DNA of 64,000 nt, taken from positions 6,436 to 70,435 of the forward strand of contig JBAZZY010000013.1 of NCBI GenBank assembly GCA_041658565.1, read 5' to 3'. The position numbers and the translations under genes were made by a program. A model generated the notes under the pieces. That model was not told the DNA's origin. It did no database searches and worked only from the letters and a program-made list of their open reading frames with translations. This DNA is from Actinomycetota bacterium. Lineage in GTDB: Bacteria > Actinomycetota > AC-67. Below, in pieces: positions 20,552 through 29,821 of the stretch (the first letter of the stretch is position 1; each line of letters opens with the position of its first letter).

Positions 20552-21040
20552 TCAGCGCGCGATGAGAGGGCGCAGTTTCGCGTAGGTCTCTTCGAGGGTT
20601 TCCGGGAGCACTTTCGTGCCGCCGACGGTCGTCATGTAGTTGGTGTCGCCGCCCCAGCGCGGGACGATGTGCGTGTGCAGGTGCTCGGCGATGCCGGCAC
20701 CCGCAGCGGCGCCCTGGTTGACCCCGATGTTGTAACCCTGCGGGCGGTACTCGGATTCAAGCGCGCGGATGCAGTCCGACACCCAGGCCGACATCTCAGC
20801 GTGCTCCTCCGGCGCGAGATCCTCGAAGCGCGCGGTATGGCGAAACGGAGCAACCAACAGGTGTCCGCAGTTGTACGGGAACTTGTTGATCAACACGAAC
20901 GCGCGCTCCCCGCGCGCCACGATCAGGCTCTCGGCGTCGTGCGCCGGATCAAGCGCGGGCAGTTCGCAAAAGATGCAGTCGCGCTCGCGATGAAGGTCCT
21001 TAATGTATTCCATACGCCAGGGGGTCCAGAGCCGGTCCAT
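20552..21040 (-). CDS. HIT family hydrolase/phosphorylase (AP4A-type)
   Basis: A 162-residue histidine-triad protein with HLHTHIVPRW near residue 129 and LLVAPFRHTARFEDL near residue 60. The N terminus MDRLWTPWRMEYIKD is typical of the actinobacterial branch, whose mycobacterial member acts on diadenosine tetraphosphate. ATG 21040 overlaps the thrS stop by one base (TGATG), so the two are co-translated; coupling to a tRNA synthetase that generates AP4A as a side product makes sense. Confidence 0.92.
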   Translation of the reverse strand: MDRLWTPWRMEYIKDLHRERDCIFCELPALDPAHDAESLIVARGERAFVLINKFPYNCGHLLVAPFRHTARFEDLAPEEHAEMSAWVSDCIRALESEYRPQGYNIGVNQGAAAGAGIAEHLHTHIVPRWGGDTNYMTTVGGTKVLPETLEETYAKLRPLIAR

Positions 21041-22836
21041 CAGTAGCGGTGCGCCAGCTCGCGCGCGCCGATCTCTTCAGCGAGGTTTTCGGCGAACTCG
21101 GCAAAAGGAACTCCGAACTTCGCTTTTCCCCGGCCGCGCGCGCGCACGGCGACGGTTCCCGCTTCCACCTCCTTGTCGCCGACCACCAGAATGTACGGGA
21201 CCTTCTGCATCTCGGCGTCGCGCACTTTCGCCTGCATCGTCTCGCGACCGTCGTCGACCTCCGTGCGCACGCCGCGCGCGCGCAGGTCGTTTCCGATCTT
21301 CTCGGCGTAGTCGTTGTGACGATCGGCGATCGGAACGACAACCGCCTGCACCGGAGCCAGCCACGTGGGGAATGCGCCGGCATAGTGCTCGACGAGAACG
21401 CCGACGAAGCGCTCGACCGATCCGAACAGCGCTCGGTGGATCATCACCGGACGGCGGTGAACGTTCTCCTCGTCGGTGTACTCCAGTCCGAAGCGTTCGG
21501 GAAGTTGGAAGTCCACTTGAATCGTTGCCACTTGCCAGTACCGGCCGATCGCGTCACGAATATCGATGTCGATCTTGGGCCCGTAGAAGGCTCCGTCGCC
21601 GGCGTCAATCGAGTACTCGATTCCTGCGCGCGCGAGTGCCTGTGGAATCGCGGCCTCGGCCAGCTCCCAAAGATCGTCGGCGCCCACGTACTTGTCGGGC
21701 TTCGTCGAGAACCGCACACGGTCCGGACCCATCCCGACGGTTCCGTACAACTCGCGGAAGAAGTCCACCACTCCGACGATCTCGTCAACGACTTGATCCG
21801 GTCGGCAAAAGATGTGCGAGTCGTCCTGCGTCAAGCAGCGCGCGCGCATGAGCCCGTGCAACACGCCGGAACGCTCATACCGATACACCGTTCCAAGTTC
21901 GGACAGACGAATCGGCAACTCGCGATACGAGCGCGTTTTCGAGCGGTATATCAAGACGTGAAACGGGCAGTTCATCGGCTTGGCGAAGTACTCCCCCGCC
22001 TCATCGGTCTGCATCGCCGGGAACATGTTGTCACGGTAGAAGTCGAGGTGACCGCTGGTCTCCCAGAGCGTTCCGCGGCCGATGTGCGGCGTAAACACCG
22101 CCTGGTACCCGCGGGCAACGTGCATCTCGCGCGAGAGGTTCTCCAGCGTCGTGCGCACCACGGCACCCTTGGGATGCCAAAGAGCCATCGCGGGGCCGAC
22201 CTCATCCGCCCAGGAGTAAAGCTCGAGATCCCGCCCGAGACGGCGGTGATCGCGACGCTCGGCTTCGTCGAGCATGGTCAAGTGCTCCGCGAGGCGGTCC
22301 TTCGATTCCCACGCGGTCCCGTAGATGCGCTGAAGCATCGGCCGGTGCTCGTCACCGCGCCAGTAGGCGCCGGCCACACGCATCAGCTTGAACGAACGCA
22401 GGACCTTCGTCGAGGCGACGTGCGGACCACGGCACAGGTCTTCCCAAGCTCCGTTCCGATACACGCTTACGACCGGCCCTGCGCCTTCGGTTTCCTCGAG
22501 CGATTCGATGATCTCACGCTTGAACGGCTGCTCGGCGAAGCGCTGCAAGGCTGCCTCGCGGGACAACTCCTCACGCTCAAAGCGCTGGGCCGCGGCGATG
22601 ATCTCTCGCATCTTCGCGTCGATGGATTCGAGGTCTTCGGGAGTGAACGGGCGCCCGATATCGAAGTCGTAGTAGAAGCCGTTCTCGATGGCCGGACCGA
22701 TGGCGTACTTCGCCCCCGGAAACAGCACGCAGACGGCCTGAGCCATAACGTGCGCAGTGGAGTGGCGCATGATCTCGCGGCCCTCGGAGGACCCGGCATC
22801 AATTCGCCGACCATCGCTCAGCGTGATCTCAGGCAC
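21040..22836 (-). CDS. thrS: threonyl-tRNA synthetase with collapsed N-terminal TGS domain
   Basis: A 598-residue class II synthetase. The editing domain starts IMRHSTAHVMAQAV at residue 22, the catalytic core has class II motif 2 (YRYERSGVLHGLMRAR near residue 358) and the zinc-binding cysteine in NCPFHVLIY, and the anticodon-binding domain is C-terminal. Normal ThrRS has about 60 residues of TGS domain first; here only PEITLSDGRR remains before the editing domain. An in-frame TAA lies immediately before the GTG start and an AAGGAG site eight bases upstream, so there is no missed N terminus. No T-box leader was seen upstream. Confidence 0.95.
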   Translation of the reverse strand: MPEITLSDGRRIDAGSSEGREIMRHSTAHVMAQAVCVLFPGAKYAIGPAIENGFYYDFDIGRPFTPEDLESIDAKMREIIAAAQRFEREELSREAALQRFAEQPFKREIIESLEETEGAGPVVSVYRNGAWEDLCRGPHVASTKVLRSFKLMRVAGAYWRGDEHRPMLQRIYGTAWESKDRLAEHLTMLDEAERRDHRRLGRDLELYSWADEVGPAMALWHPKGAVVRTTLENLSREMHVARGYQAVFTPHIGRGTLWETSGHLDFYRDNMFPAMQTDEAGEYFAKPMNCPFHVLIYRSKTRSYRELPIRLSELGTVYRYERSGVLHGLMRARCLTQDDSHIFCRPDQVVDEIVGVVDFFRELYGTVGMGPDRVRFSTKPDKYVGADDLWELAEAAIPQALARAGIEYSIDAGDGAFYGPKIDIDIRDAIGRYWQVATIQVDFQLPERFGLEYTDEENVHRRPVMIHRALFGSVERFVGVLVEHYAGAFPTWLAPVQAVVVPIADRHNDYAEKIGNDLRARGVRTEVDDGRETMQAKVRDAEMQKVPYILVVGDKEVEAGTVAVRARGRGKAKFGVPFAEFAENLAEEIGARELAHRY

Positions 22837-23066
22837 TTACCGACTCCTTCTCCGTCCGCCGGATCGACCGCGAATCCGCGACGAACGGCGCGGCGCGCGG
22901 TCGAAGAGCCATGATACCCGCGACAGGCGGAAGGGATTGGTGGCCCTAACAGGTGTTTGTTCGAACCCGGCCAACCAGGCCAAGGTCTCACAACTTTCCC
23001 GGGGTGTCCAGGCCAACCCTTGACTCCGGCCCGCCGCAGAGCGTTACTACCGACCCCCGCCGGACC

Positions 23067-23086
23067 GGACCCTAGCCCGAGTTTCC
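23067..23086 (+). repeat. left terminal inverted repeat of the IS
   Basis: GGACCCTAGCCCGAGTTTCC; matches the reverse complement of 24912-24931 at 18 of 20 positions. It lies 70 bases beyond the transposase stop. Confidence 0.85.
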
Positions 23087-23155
23087 CCCCTATCGGAAGC
23101 AGATGACCTGAACCCGCTGGTGAGGCGGGTCGCGTGGCGTCGGCCGGTGTAGTAC

Positions 23156-24832
23156 CTAAAACCGGGGAGCGAAGGCGCCCAGGCCGAACAGATCGAACAG
23201 ACGGCGGCCATCGCTGTCCATCTCGGTGAGCATCCGCCGGGCCCGGGGACGACCGCCCCCAGCGGGGTAGATGAGCACCGTCTCTTCGATTCGCCCGAGC
23301 GTGCGCAGCAGCTCCCTCACGCTCATGTCCAGCCCCGCCCGGGCCGCCTCCCGGCGCATGAGGTGAGCGATCGTGAGCGCGAGCACGCAGTAGAACACGT
23401 GCACCCGCACCTTTTGGTCGGTCCAGTGAAACATCGGGGAGAAGCTCACGACCTTGGGATCTTTCATCTGGCGAAAGGCGGACTCGACGTCGGTCTGGGA
23501 CCGGTAGGCCCGCACCACCTCGGCGACCGACCACTCTGTCTGAGAGGTGATGAGGATCCGCTTGCCGAAGTGCTCGGCCTCAAGCTTGCGCATCGCGCGG
23601 CGGTCGAGGGCGAACTTCAGGCGCAGATCGCGTGGCCGCTCCCCGGTGAGCTCGGTGCGCATGACCCGTGCGACCCAGCGCGGAGCACAGATGCGGGCGA
23701 TCTCCGCGTCGAGGGCCGCCCTGCTGCGTCGCGCCCGTCCGCGGCCAAGCACCCCCGCGAGGGCGTCGAGTTGGCGGGTGGCCTTGGCGAGGGTTTGTGC
23801 GAAGCCGGCGACCTGCTTGGCGTGGAACTCCTCCGAGTGGGTGATGATCGCCCGGCGCGTGGCGCCGAACGCCTGCACGGTCGTCTCGTGCGCGGAAAGG
23901 CCCTCGATGTCCTTCACGGGAGAGAACCGGGTGCGGGGGACCCCGAGCAGCTCCGGGTGATGGGCAGTCACCAGCGAGCACACGCAGTGCAGGGGTGCCT
24001 CATCGACGGCGTGCTGGTTGGCCACCGAGGAGTTGCCGGCGTCGTAGACGATGGTCGCCTCGGCCCCTTGGCCGATCTCGGCGTAGCGGTGAAGCAGCTC
24101 ATCCATCACCCGGCGAAACTGGGTGACGTCGGGGGCGTTGCCCGGATAGGGATGGTGCGCCAGGGGCACCACGCCGTCCCGGCTCACCACCAGCGCGAGG
24201 CCCACCAGGCGCAGGTCCACCCGGCCGTCTTTGGCGTGGCCGCGCCGGGCGATGGTGCTGCGGGCGTTGGAGGAGTCGATGAAGGTGGCGAAGTTGGTCA
24301 TGTCGAGCACCAAAGCTTGGCAGTCGATGCCGAAGCCCTCCACAACCCGGCGCGCCAGGCGCCGCTCGATCTCTGCCAAGTGGGCCTCGCTGACGGCATC
24401 CATCGCGTCCCAGAACCGCCGGTGGTCCAGCGCGGAGGATGCGATCCTGGTGAACCGGGGCCCCGCCGTATCTGACCACCACTCGGAGAACGCCCGCTTG
24501 GAGCACGGAGCGACGATACGCCCGAGGGTGGCAAGGGCGAGGTAGGTCCCAACCGAGGCCGCAGCGTCGGCGCGTCGGGCGCCCACCACCTCATCAATCG
24601 TCTCAGCAACCCGCAGGCGCCTGAGCATCCCCCACACCGCGGCGACGTCGCCGAAGCTGCGGTGGATGCTGCGCTCGGGGATCTGCGTGGCCCCGGCTGC
24701 CATCGCCGCGATGTCCTCGGCCTTGCCGAGATAGCGTTGGGAGACGATCTTCGGGCGCCCGCCGACCCGGGCCACCTCGCGCAGGTACCAGTAGGTCCCG
24801 CCGTTGATCCGCTTGGCGATCAGGCTGGCCAT
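23156..24832 (-). CDS. IS1634-family DDE transposase
   Basis: A 558-residue transposase of full family length. The N terminus (YWYLREVARVGGRPKIV) is typical of IS1634 proteins. A first catalytic aspartate candidate is in VYDAGNSSVANQHAVDE near residue 265, and the C-terminal signature YRSQTDVESAFRQMKDP near residue 448 fits the Y-R-E-K box with the catalytic glutamate. The frame is uninterrupted and both terminal repeats are present, so the element may still be active. The ATG lies 80 bases inside the right repeat. Confidence 0.93.
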   Translation of the reverse strand: MASLIAKRINGGTYWYLREVARVGGRPKIVSQRYLGKAEDIAAMAAGATQIPERSIHRSFGDVAAVWGMLRRLRVAETIDEVVGARRADAAASVGTYLALATLGRIVAPCSKRAFSEWWSDTAGPRFTRIASSALDHRRFWDAMDAVSEAHLAEIERRLARRVVEGFGIDCQALVLDMTNFATFIDSSNARSTIARRGHAKDGRVDLRLVGLALVVSRDGVVPLAHHPYPGNAPDVTQFRRVMDELLHRYAEIGQGAEATIVYDAGNSSVANQHAVDEAPLHCVCSLVTAHHPELLGVPRTRFSPVKDIEGLSAHETTVQAFGATRRAIITHSEEFHAKQVAGFAQTLAKATRQLDALAGVLGRGRARRSRAALDAEIARICAPRWVARVMRTELTGERPRDLRLKFALDRRAMRKLEAEHFGKRILITSQTEWSVAEVVRAYRSQTDVESAFRQMKDPKVVSFSPMFHWTDQKVRVHVFYCVLALTIAHLMRREAARAGLDMSVRELLRTLGRIEETVLIYPAGGGRPRARRMLTEMDSDGRRLFDLFGLGAFAPRF

Positions 24833-24911
24833 GACACTTTAGGTCATACACCAAAGCGAGCCAAAACGCCAGCATCTTGGGAGTGAGCTCGCGACTACCG
24901 GCTCAGAGCCA

Positions 24912-24931
24912 GGAAACCCGGGCTAGGGCCC
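24912..24931 (-). repeat. right terminal inverted repeat of the IS
   Basis: GGAAACCCGGGCTAGGGCCC; the reverse complement matches 23067-23086 at 18 of 20 positions. It lies on the promoter side of the transposase. Confidence 0.85.
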
Positions 24932-24970
24932 GCCGGGCTCAGGTATCCGATTCCGGGATGGTCGCTCATC

Positions 24971-25192
24971 ATGGACGCTAGGCAAGCTCTTGAGATTTGG
25001 ACGCACGCCCGCGCGGCCTGGGAACACCTCAACACGTTGTGGCCGCTTGAGCAACGCGAGGCTTACGGTGCGGCGATGGAGCAGCTCTTCTCAGCGGAAC
25101 TCGATGCGGCTGAGCTTCTCCATCGCCACGGAATCGACGTCCAGCGACGCGGCGAGGAAGATCCACGCACGGGCCTTGGATTACTCCGCTAG
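24971..25192 (+). CDS. small hypothetical ORF between IS and helicase gene
   Basis: A possible 73-residue soluble helical protein (ARAAWEHLNTLWPLEQREAY, then AAELLHRHGIDVQRR). It is convergent with the helicase gene, ending 29 bases from its stop. No good ribosome binding site precedes the ATG. It does not overlap another gene and has a protein-like composition, but I do not recognise it; it could be a remnant left at the island edge. Confidence 0.35.
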   Translation: MDARQALEIWTHARAAWEHLNTLWPLEQREAYGAAMEQLFSAELDAAELLHRHGIDVQRRGEEDPRTGLGLLR

Positions 25193-25221
25193 CGAGTCCT
25201 CATGTGGATGCCCACGCAGGG

Positions 25222-28200
25222 TCAGTCACTTCCGACGACCCTCAGCGGAATCTGGAACGTGTCCATCAGGTGATCTTCTGTTACACCCAACAGCGTAAGC
25301 TGATCTCCCGAAACCCTCTCCTTCGAGAGGCCGGGTTGAACGATGCACATACTCAGACGCACGGGACACAGGCGACTCACCTCTCGGAGCGTATGCAAGG
25401 TTTCTTCGTCGCCAACTTCGATTCGAGACGCAAGACCCTCCTCCCTCCTGCGGGCCTCTCTCCGGAGCAGATGCGTGAACAGGTCGGTCTTTCGCTCATC
25501 GTTCATCCACCCGATACTCTTCTGCGCTTGCCCGCACACCTCGTAGAGATCCCCGACGCGACCTCCGGCCGTGCTGGCGGACGAGAACTTGAGGTGAAAG
25601 AAATCAACCTCGATGGCCTTCGGGATGTCGTCCTCTTGCACTAGTCGAACCGCAACCACGTCAGCGGCTTCACCCCGAGCATCGTCGTCAAAGACGAGCG
25701 TGTAATCCTGGGATCGAAGGTGGGCAATGACTTGCGCCTGGACGGTATTCGTTTGCTTGTCCGGGCCCTGTGATTCCTTCGTGATATCCACTTCCCACGT
25801 CCAGGCCTCTATCCGGTCCGCCGCGAACGCCGGAGGCAGATGTTTCAGTTCGATGTACTGGCTTCCCTCCAGGCACGATCCGTCATGGAACCAAATCACG
25901 GGAGGGTTCTCGTTGAAGAATGCGACACCGTCGGTCGGCTCCGTGCGCTCGCCCTTTCTGATCTGGAGCTTCTGCCCGCTGAGATTCTTGAACCTGTAAT
26001 CGGGATTCTCGTCGTCCTCGAAGAGTTCCAGCTCACACTCGACTCGCGCGCCCTCGGTAAGGACGGCGAAGCCCAGTGCACCATCCATTGTCGGAGTCGA
26101 AAGCTCGATCTCGACCTCGTCGATCATGTGCTCTTCGCCGTCAACGATTACCCACCACTGAGACTCCGGCGATGTGTATACCTCTTCAGGCCAGTCGATA
26201 ACGATGGGCATCTTGCTTGGCCGTTCCGAGATGGGCTTAGCCTCGAGTGTCCCCCGCAAGACCTCATCCGCGTCGATCGATTCATCAAGCAGCTTGGCAC
26301 CGATCTCCTGGCACCAATCGCTGAGTTCGTTTACGCGATCACGCCGATGCGACCAAATACGGCCCTTCCTCGACGCGCCCACAGTGGTCTTGCTTCCCCC
26401 TTCATAGCCGCTGCCCGCGAGCACCGACTTACGAGTCCGCCGCCGCTGAGTCTCGCTGAGCGCCCCTCCAACGTTCCCACCCATCCGACCCGTGTAGCGG
26501 ATGTTGCGCCCAAGCATCTCGCTCAACCCGACATTCTGGAGCTGGAGCCGTTTGACTCCGGAGAACGCACGGAACACGACCTGTCCATCGATCAGTCTCG
26601 CGTCTTCCACAAGGGCGTCGGCAAGAGCCTTGTAGTTCCCGGCGTTGGTTGACCCGTTGACATAGAGGAGCTTCTGTTCTGGCGACCAGATCGCGACGTA
26701 TAGTTCCCACTGCCACCCGTAGAGTGCCTCGACATCGGTCCAGGGAAGCGCAACGCGCCGCGCGGTCACCACCACGAGAGTGTGAGCGGCCTCGTTGACC
26801 GCGTGGTGCACCTGCTCGCAACTGGACAGGCCAGGTATCCCTTGGGCAAAGTTCTCCGGTGTCCATGCATCGCTGTCAGTCCGATAGACAACGGTACTCA
26901 GCGCTGGCCTTACGCTGCGCAAGGGCACCTCATCAGCGAACGCCGTGAACCCGCTCAGAAACTCTTGCAGCGAAAGTTGCTCGCCGATCAGCCGTTCGCT
27001 CATCTCGGGAAGCAGCACATTCCAATCGGGATCGCGCGCGTATAGCTTCCTCAGCTCATCCTGCACATCCAAGTCGGCTGTGTTGGCGATAAAGGTCGCC
27101 TCGCCGAGATCGGGCCGCGTTCGGGTGAACCGACCGGCGAGCTGCAAGGTCACCGCAAGCGTCTTCCGGATGTCGTGAAACGCTGCGATCTTCAGTTCGG
27201 GAAGGTCGAAGCCCTCCCCCAGCATGTCGACACAAACGACGATCCTGGATTCTCCACTGACTATCGCCTGGCGCGCTTCCTCACGGGCTCGGCTGGACTT
27301 GATGCCCGTATGCAGTTCCACAGGCTTGAATTCCTCGTGTGGCTTGTAGAGTTCGAACACTTCCTTCGCGCGCGCAACGCTCGCGACGCGGGCCATCAGG
27401 ATGTGGCCCTTGTCCTTCTCGGCTCGAAGGACTTCGATGGCTCTCTTCGCGATCGCAGCATCTGCGCGCTTCCGGTTGAACTCAACCACCCTCTCGAATC
27501 TGATCTTGGTGAAGTAATTCTCCTCCTGAGCCTTCCGCAACGGGTACTTGAAGATGATTGAGCCGTCGAGGGGTTTCCCGTCCTCGCGGAAGGGCGTGGC
27601 CGTGAACTGAAGCACACGACAGGCATCGAATCGCTGCTTGAACTCGCTCCAGGTGGGAGCTTCAACATGATGCGCTTCATCAACGAAGAGATACGGCGTC
27701 AAGGACGCCATCCTTTGTTGAACCTCCTCAGTTGCAGCGCCCGCTACCGAACTCGTCGTCACGACCACGTTCGCTGCGCCGAATATCTCGTCAACCTCTT
27801 CCACCGTTCGGGGGATGTGCTCTAGCGAGCACACGATCGGTCGCAAGGCCTGCGCCGCAAGTATGGTTGAGCCCTTGGATTTCAAGACTCCCAGGGTCAA
27901 GAACTTGCCGACGATCTGCTTGCGAAGAGCATCCGTCGGAACGACGACCAAGACCTTCGAGCACGGCCTGGAGACCAATATCGAGAGCATGACTTCGGTC
28001 TTGCCGGTGCCCGTTGGCATGACGATCGTGGCCACACCTTCCGAAACCGTCCAGTGCGCGTGGATCGCGTGAATGGCACCGACCTGAGGGGGTCGCAGGC
28101 CGACAACATCGGGGCCCTCCATCGCGTAGCTGAACGCCCCCGCCCAAGACTTGACGACGCCTTCTCCGAGAGCGCCAAGGTCGACGACCGGATCGTTCAC

Positions 28201-28494
28201 CGCAGGAAGCTGGGGATGCCTAATCCACTTGGATTGCGACAGGTCCAGCCTTGGTCCACCGGCGTCGGCCTTGGCCTTGAGAACCCGCTGGTGCCCTTCA
28301 GGGACGCTCCCGCTGTTGACGATGAGCACGGGATCGCCGTCGCCGTCCGGACGAAACATGTAACCCTTGGATCGCTCTTGCGACCACGGGGACAGTTTGC
28401 CCTCGACTATCTGGTCCTCCTCGCTCAGCTGCCGAAGGGGATTCCTGAGGACCGACTTGTCGACGGCAAAGACGGCAGGCAAATGGGCCTTCAC
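25222..28494 (-). CDS. large SF2 DEAD/DEAH helicase with nuclease-like C-terminal domain, fourth gene of the hsd operon
   Basis: A 1090-residue protein. The helicase core has Walker A PTGTGKTEV (residues 160-168), DEAHH (272-276), FTATP (297-301) and motif VI QLAGRFTR (451-458). A glycine-rich block around residues 655-715 (RYTGRMGGNVGGAL and GSGYEGGSKTTVGASRKGR) looks conserved but I cannot name it. Near the C terminus GEAAD (941-945) and IEVDFFHLKFSS (961-972), followed by GGRVGDLYEVCGQAQKS, have the layout of a PD-(D/E)xK-like nuclease. It starts 10 bases after hsdS on the same strand, so it belongs to the restriction operon. Function is inferred to be defence; the nuclease reading is tentative. 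Confidence 0.85.
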   Translation of the reverse strand: MKAHLPAVFAVDKSVLRNPLRQLSEEDQIVEGKLSPWSQERSKGYMFRPDGDGDPVLIVNSGSVPEGHQRVLKAKADAGGPRLDLSQSKWIRHPQLPAVNDPVVDLGALGEGVVKSWAGAFSYAMEGPDVVGLRPPQVGAIHAIHAHWTVSEGVATIVMPTGTGKTEVMLSILVSRPCSKVLVVVPTDALRKQIVGKFLTLGVLKSKGSTILAAQALRPIVCSLEHIPRTVEEVDEIFGAANVVVTTSSVAGAATEEVQQRMASLTPYLFVDEAHHVEAPTWSEFKQRFDACRVLQFTATPFREDGKPLDGSIIFKYPLRKAQEENYFTKIRFERVVEFNRKRADAAIAKRAIEVLRAEKDKGHILMARVASVARAKEVFELYKPHEEFKPVELHTGIKSSRAREEARQAIVSGESRIVVCVDMLGEGFDLPELKIAAFHDIRKTLAVTLQLAGRFTRTRPDLGEATFIANTADLDVQDELRKLYARDPDWNVLLPEMSERLIGEQLSLQEFLSGFTAFADEVPLRSVRPALSTVVYRTDSDAWTPENFAQGIPGLSSCEQVHHAVNEAAHTLVVVTARRVALPWTDVEALYGWQWELYVAIWSPEQKLLYVNGSTNAGNYKALADALVEDARLIDGQVVFRAFSGVKRLQLQNVGLSEMLGRNIRYTGRMGGNVGGALSETQRRRTRKSVLAGSGYEGGSKTTVGASRKGRIWSHRRDRVNELSDWCQEIGAKLLDESIDADEVLRGTLEAKPISERPSKMPIVIDWPEEVYTSPESQWWVIVDGEEHMIDEVEIELSTPTMDGALGFAVLTEGARVECELELFEDDENPDYRFKNLSGQKLQIRKGERTEPTDGVAFFNENPPVIWFHDGSCLEGSQYIELKHLPPAFAADRIEAWTWEVDITKESQGPDKQTNTVQAQVIAHLRSQDYTLVFDDDARGEAADVVAVRLVQEDDIPKAIEVDFFHLKFSSASTAGGRVGDLYEVCGQAQKSIGWMNDERKTDLFTHLLRREARRREEGLASRIEVGDEETLHTLREVSRLCPVRLSMCIVQPGLSKERVSGDQLTLLGVTEDHLMDTFQIPLRVVGSD

Positions 28495-28504
28495 AGGTGG
28501 GACC

Positions 28505-29821
28505 TCAACCGTTCGCAGGCAACAGCTCGCCCCGGAAGGTCTTGGCGAGGACCGCCTGCGAGCTGTGCTCGACGCGACGCGATGCAGTCTCGACTCTCTC
28601 CATCACCTTGGCGGCTCGTGCCAGAATGCTATCGACGCGCCGAACAATCTCGGCTTGCTCCTCCAAAGGTGGAACCGCAATCGTAAGGTCGCGAACCTTC
28701 TGTTTGTTAAGTGCTGGCTGGTTGCCTCCGCGCCCGACAGCACGGGTCACTTCGTACTGGGCGAGTGCCCAGCGCCAGAGATATTCCGGGTCGATGTAGT
28801 GGTGATTCGCGATGATCCCTGCCGCGTTTTGGTTGGTAGACGCTTCGATATCAAGTATCGCTGCCTGGCCGCGGGTCTTTCCTTCGCCAATCATCGCGAT
28901 CAACACCGTGCCTACCGGATAGACCTTCGCACTGCTGTTGGCAAGGCCGGCTTCAGATATGAACTCACGAGTTCGTTGGATGCGACAATTCGCAACCTCC
29001 CCTGAGCTCACCCACGGAACATGACCCAACCAGTAGGACGGAACCTTCCGGGAAGGAGTCCCTCCGAGCTGCACATGACCAACATCTCCGATCGTTGCTT
29101 GCACCCACTCCTCGGGGATCCCGTCACTGTCCGCGACCTCATCCCTGCGGTCGACGAGGTCGAGTCGTTTTGGAATTGCATGAGCTTCTCGCCAGTCGAC
29201 TGTAAGGCGTCCGGAGCAAGCGGCCGCGAGTATGGCGAGACTCGTCCTCGCCGCAGCTCTTCTCGCGGCAACAACATGCCCAACGGCAGAGATCCTCTTG
29301 ATCTCGACTCCATCGAGCCAGTGGGCGATTGCGGCCTGCTCGTCGATGGGCGGCACTTGGAGTCGAAGCGTGCCGAGGTTCCTTCGCGAGATGCGCTGCC
29401 GAGTAGTCCCTCGAACAAACTCCTGCATTGCCGCTCGGAATGCCGGGGCATTGATGGCCTTCACCAGCCATTCGGGTCGTGCGCGGTCTTGAAGCGGCCT
29501 AAGGATGCAGACATCGACCGCGGTGACGGCCGGGCGCCCGAGCCCAGGAAAGATGCACGCCCGACCGAGCGGCTCCGGCATGCGTGCCACAAGGATGTCG
29601 CCGGGCTCTAGGAACGTGCAGCGAAGCTCCCGCGCCTTTGCCATCGTGAGGAAGCGCGATGACCGATCGCGGAACACTCCATCGCCTACATCCGCAAGCT
29701 GAATCAGGCGAACTTCTCCTTGGGGGTCTTGATCCTTGCTTTCAATCCAGTCACCGTCGATGAAGAGCCCTCCCTCAAGAAGTTCGGCAAGACTCATGTC
29801 GGACAGAGTGCTCTCCGTCAC
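28505..29821 (-). CDS. hsdS: type I restriction enzyme specificity subunit HsdS
   Basis: A 438-residue S subunit with two target-recognition domains. The first ends with RGTTRQRISRRNLGTLRLQV followed by PPIDEQAAIAHWLD near residue 155; the second ends with GRGGNQPALNKQKVRDLTIAV then PPLEEQAEIVRRVD near residue 395. These conserved helices space the two half-sites of a bipartite recognition sequence. GTG 29821 overlaps the hsdM stop by four bases. The actual DNA target cannot be predicted. Confidence 0.93.
   Translation of the reverse strand: MTESTLSDMSLAELLEGGLFIDGDWIESKDQDPQGEVRLIQLADVGDGVFRDRSSRFLTMAKARELRCTFLEPGDILVARMPEPLGRACIFPGLGRPAVTAVDVCILRPLQDRARPEWLVKAINAPAFRAAMQEFVRGTTRQRISRRNLGTLRLQVPPIDEQAAIAHWLDGVEIKRISAVGHVVAARRAAARTSLAILAAACSGRLTVDWREAHAIPKRLDLVDRRDEVADSDGIPEEWVQATIGDVGHVQLGGTPSRKVPSYWLGHVPWVSSGEVANCRIQRTREFISEAGLANSSAKVYPVGTVLIAMIGEGKTRGQAAILDIEASTNQNAAGIIANHHYIDPEYLWRWALAQYEVTRAVGRGGNQPALNKQKVRDLTIAVPPLEEQAEIVRRVDSILARAAKVMERVETASRRVEHSSQAVLAKTFRGELLPANG

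Larger units (their letters stand above)
23064..24931. mobile_element. IS1634-family insertion sequence, apparently intact
   Basis: One transposase gene lies between 20-base terminal inverted repeats with two mismatches (23067-23086 and 24912-24931, core CCCTAGCCCG-GTTTCC). The octamer CCCGCCGG occurs at 23056-23063 and overlaps the right end at 24929-24936; part of it may be the target duplication, so the exact boundaries are uncertain by a few bases. The element separates thrS from the restriction operon. Confidence 0.85.

Noticed and set aside
21049..22914. 621-codon open frame on the plus strand opposite thrS
   Set aside because: It is the antisense shadow of thrS in a GC-rich genome; no domain, no ribosome binding site, and thrS itself is certain.
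22955..22980. TTCGAACC, resembling a tRNA T-loop
   Set aside because: No matching acceptor, D or anticodon arms around it.
22837..23055. Possible T-box or other leader RNA upstream of thrS
   Set aside because: I looked for the T-box core (TGGNACCGCG type) and for a terminator/antiterminator pair and found neither.
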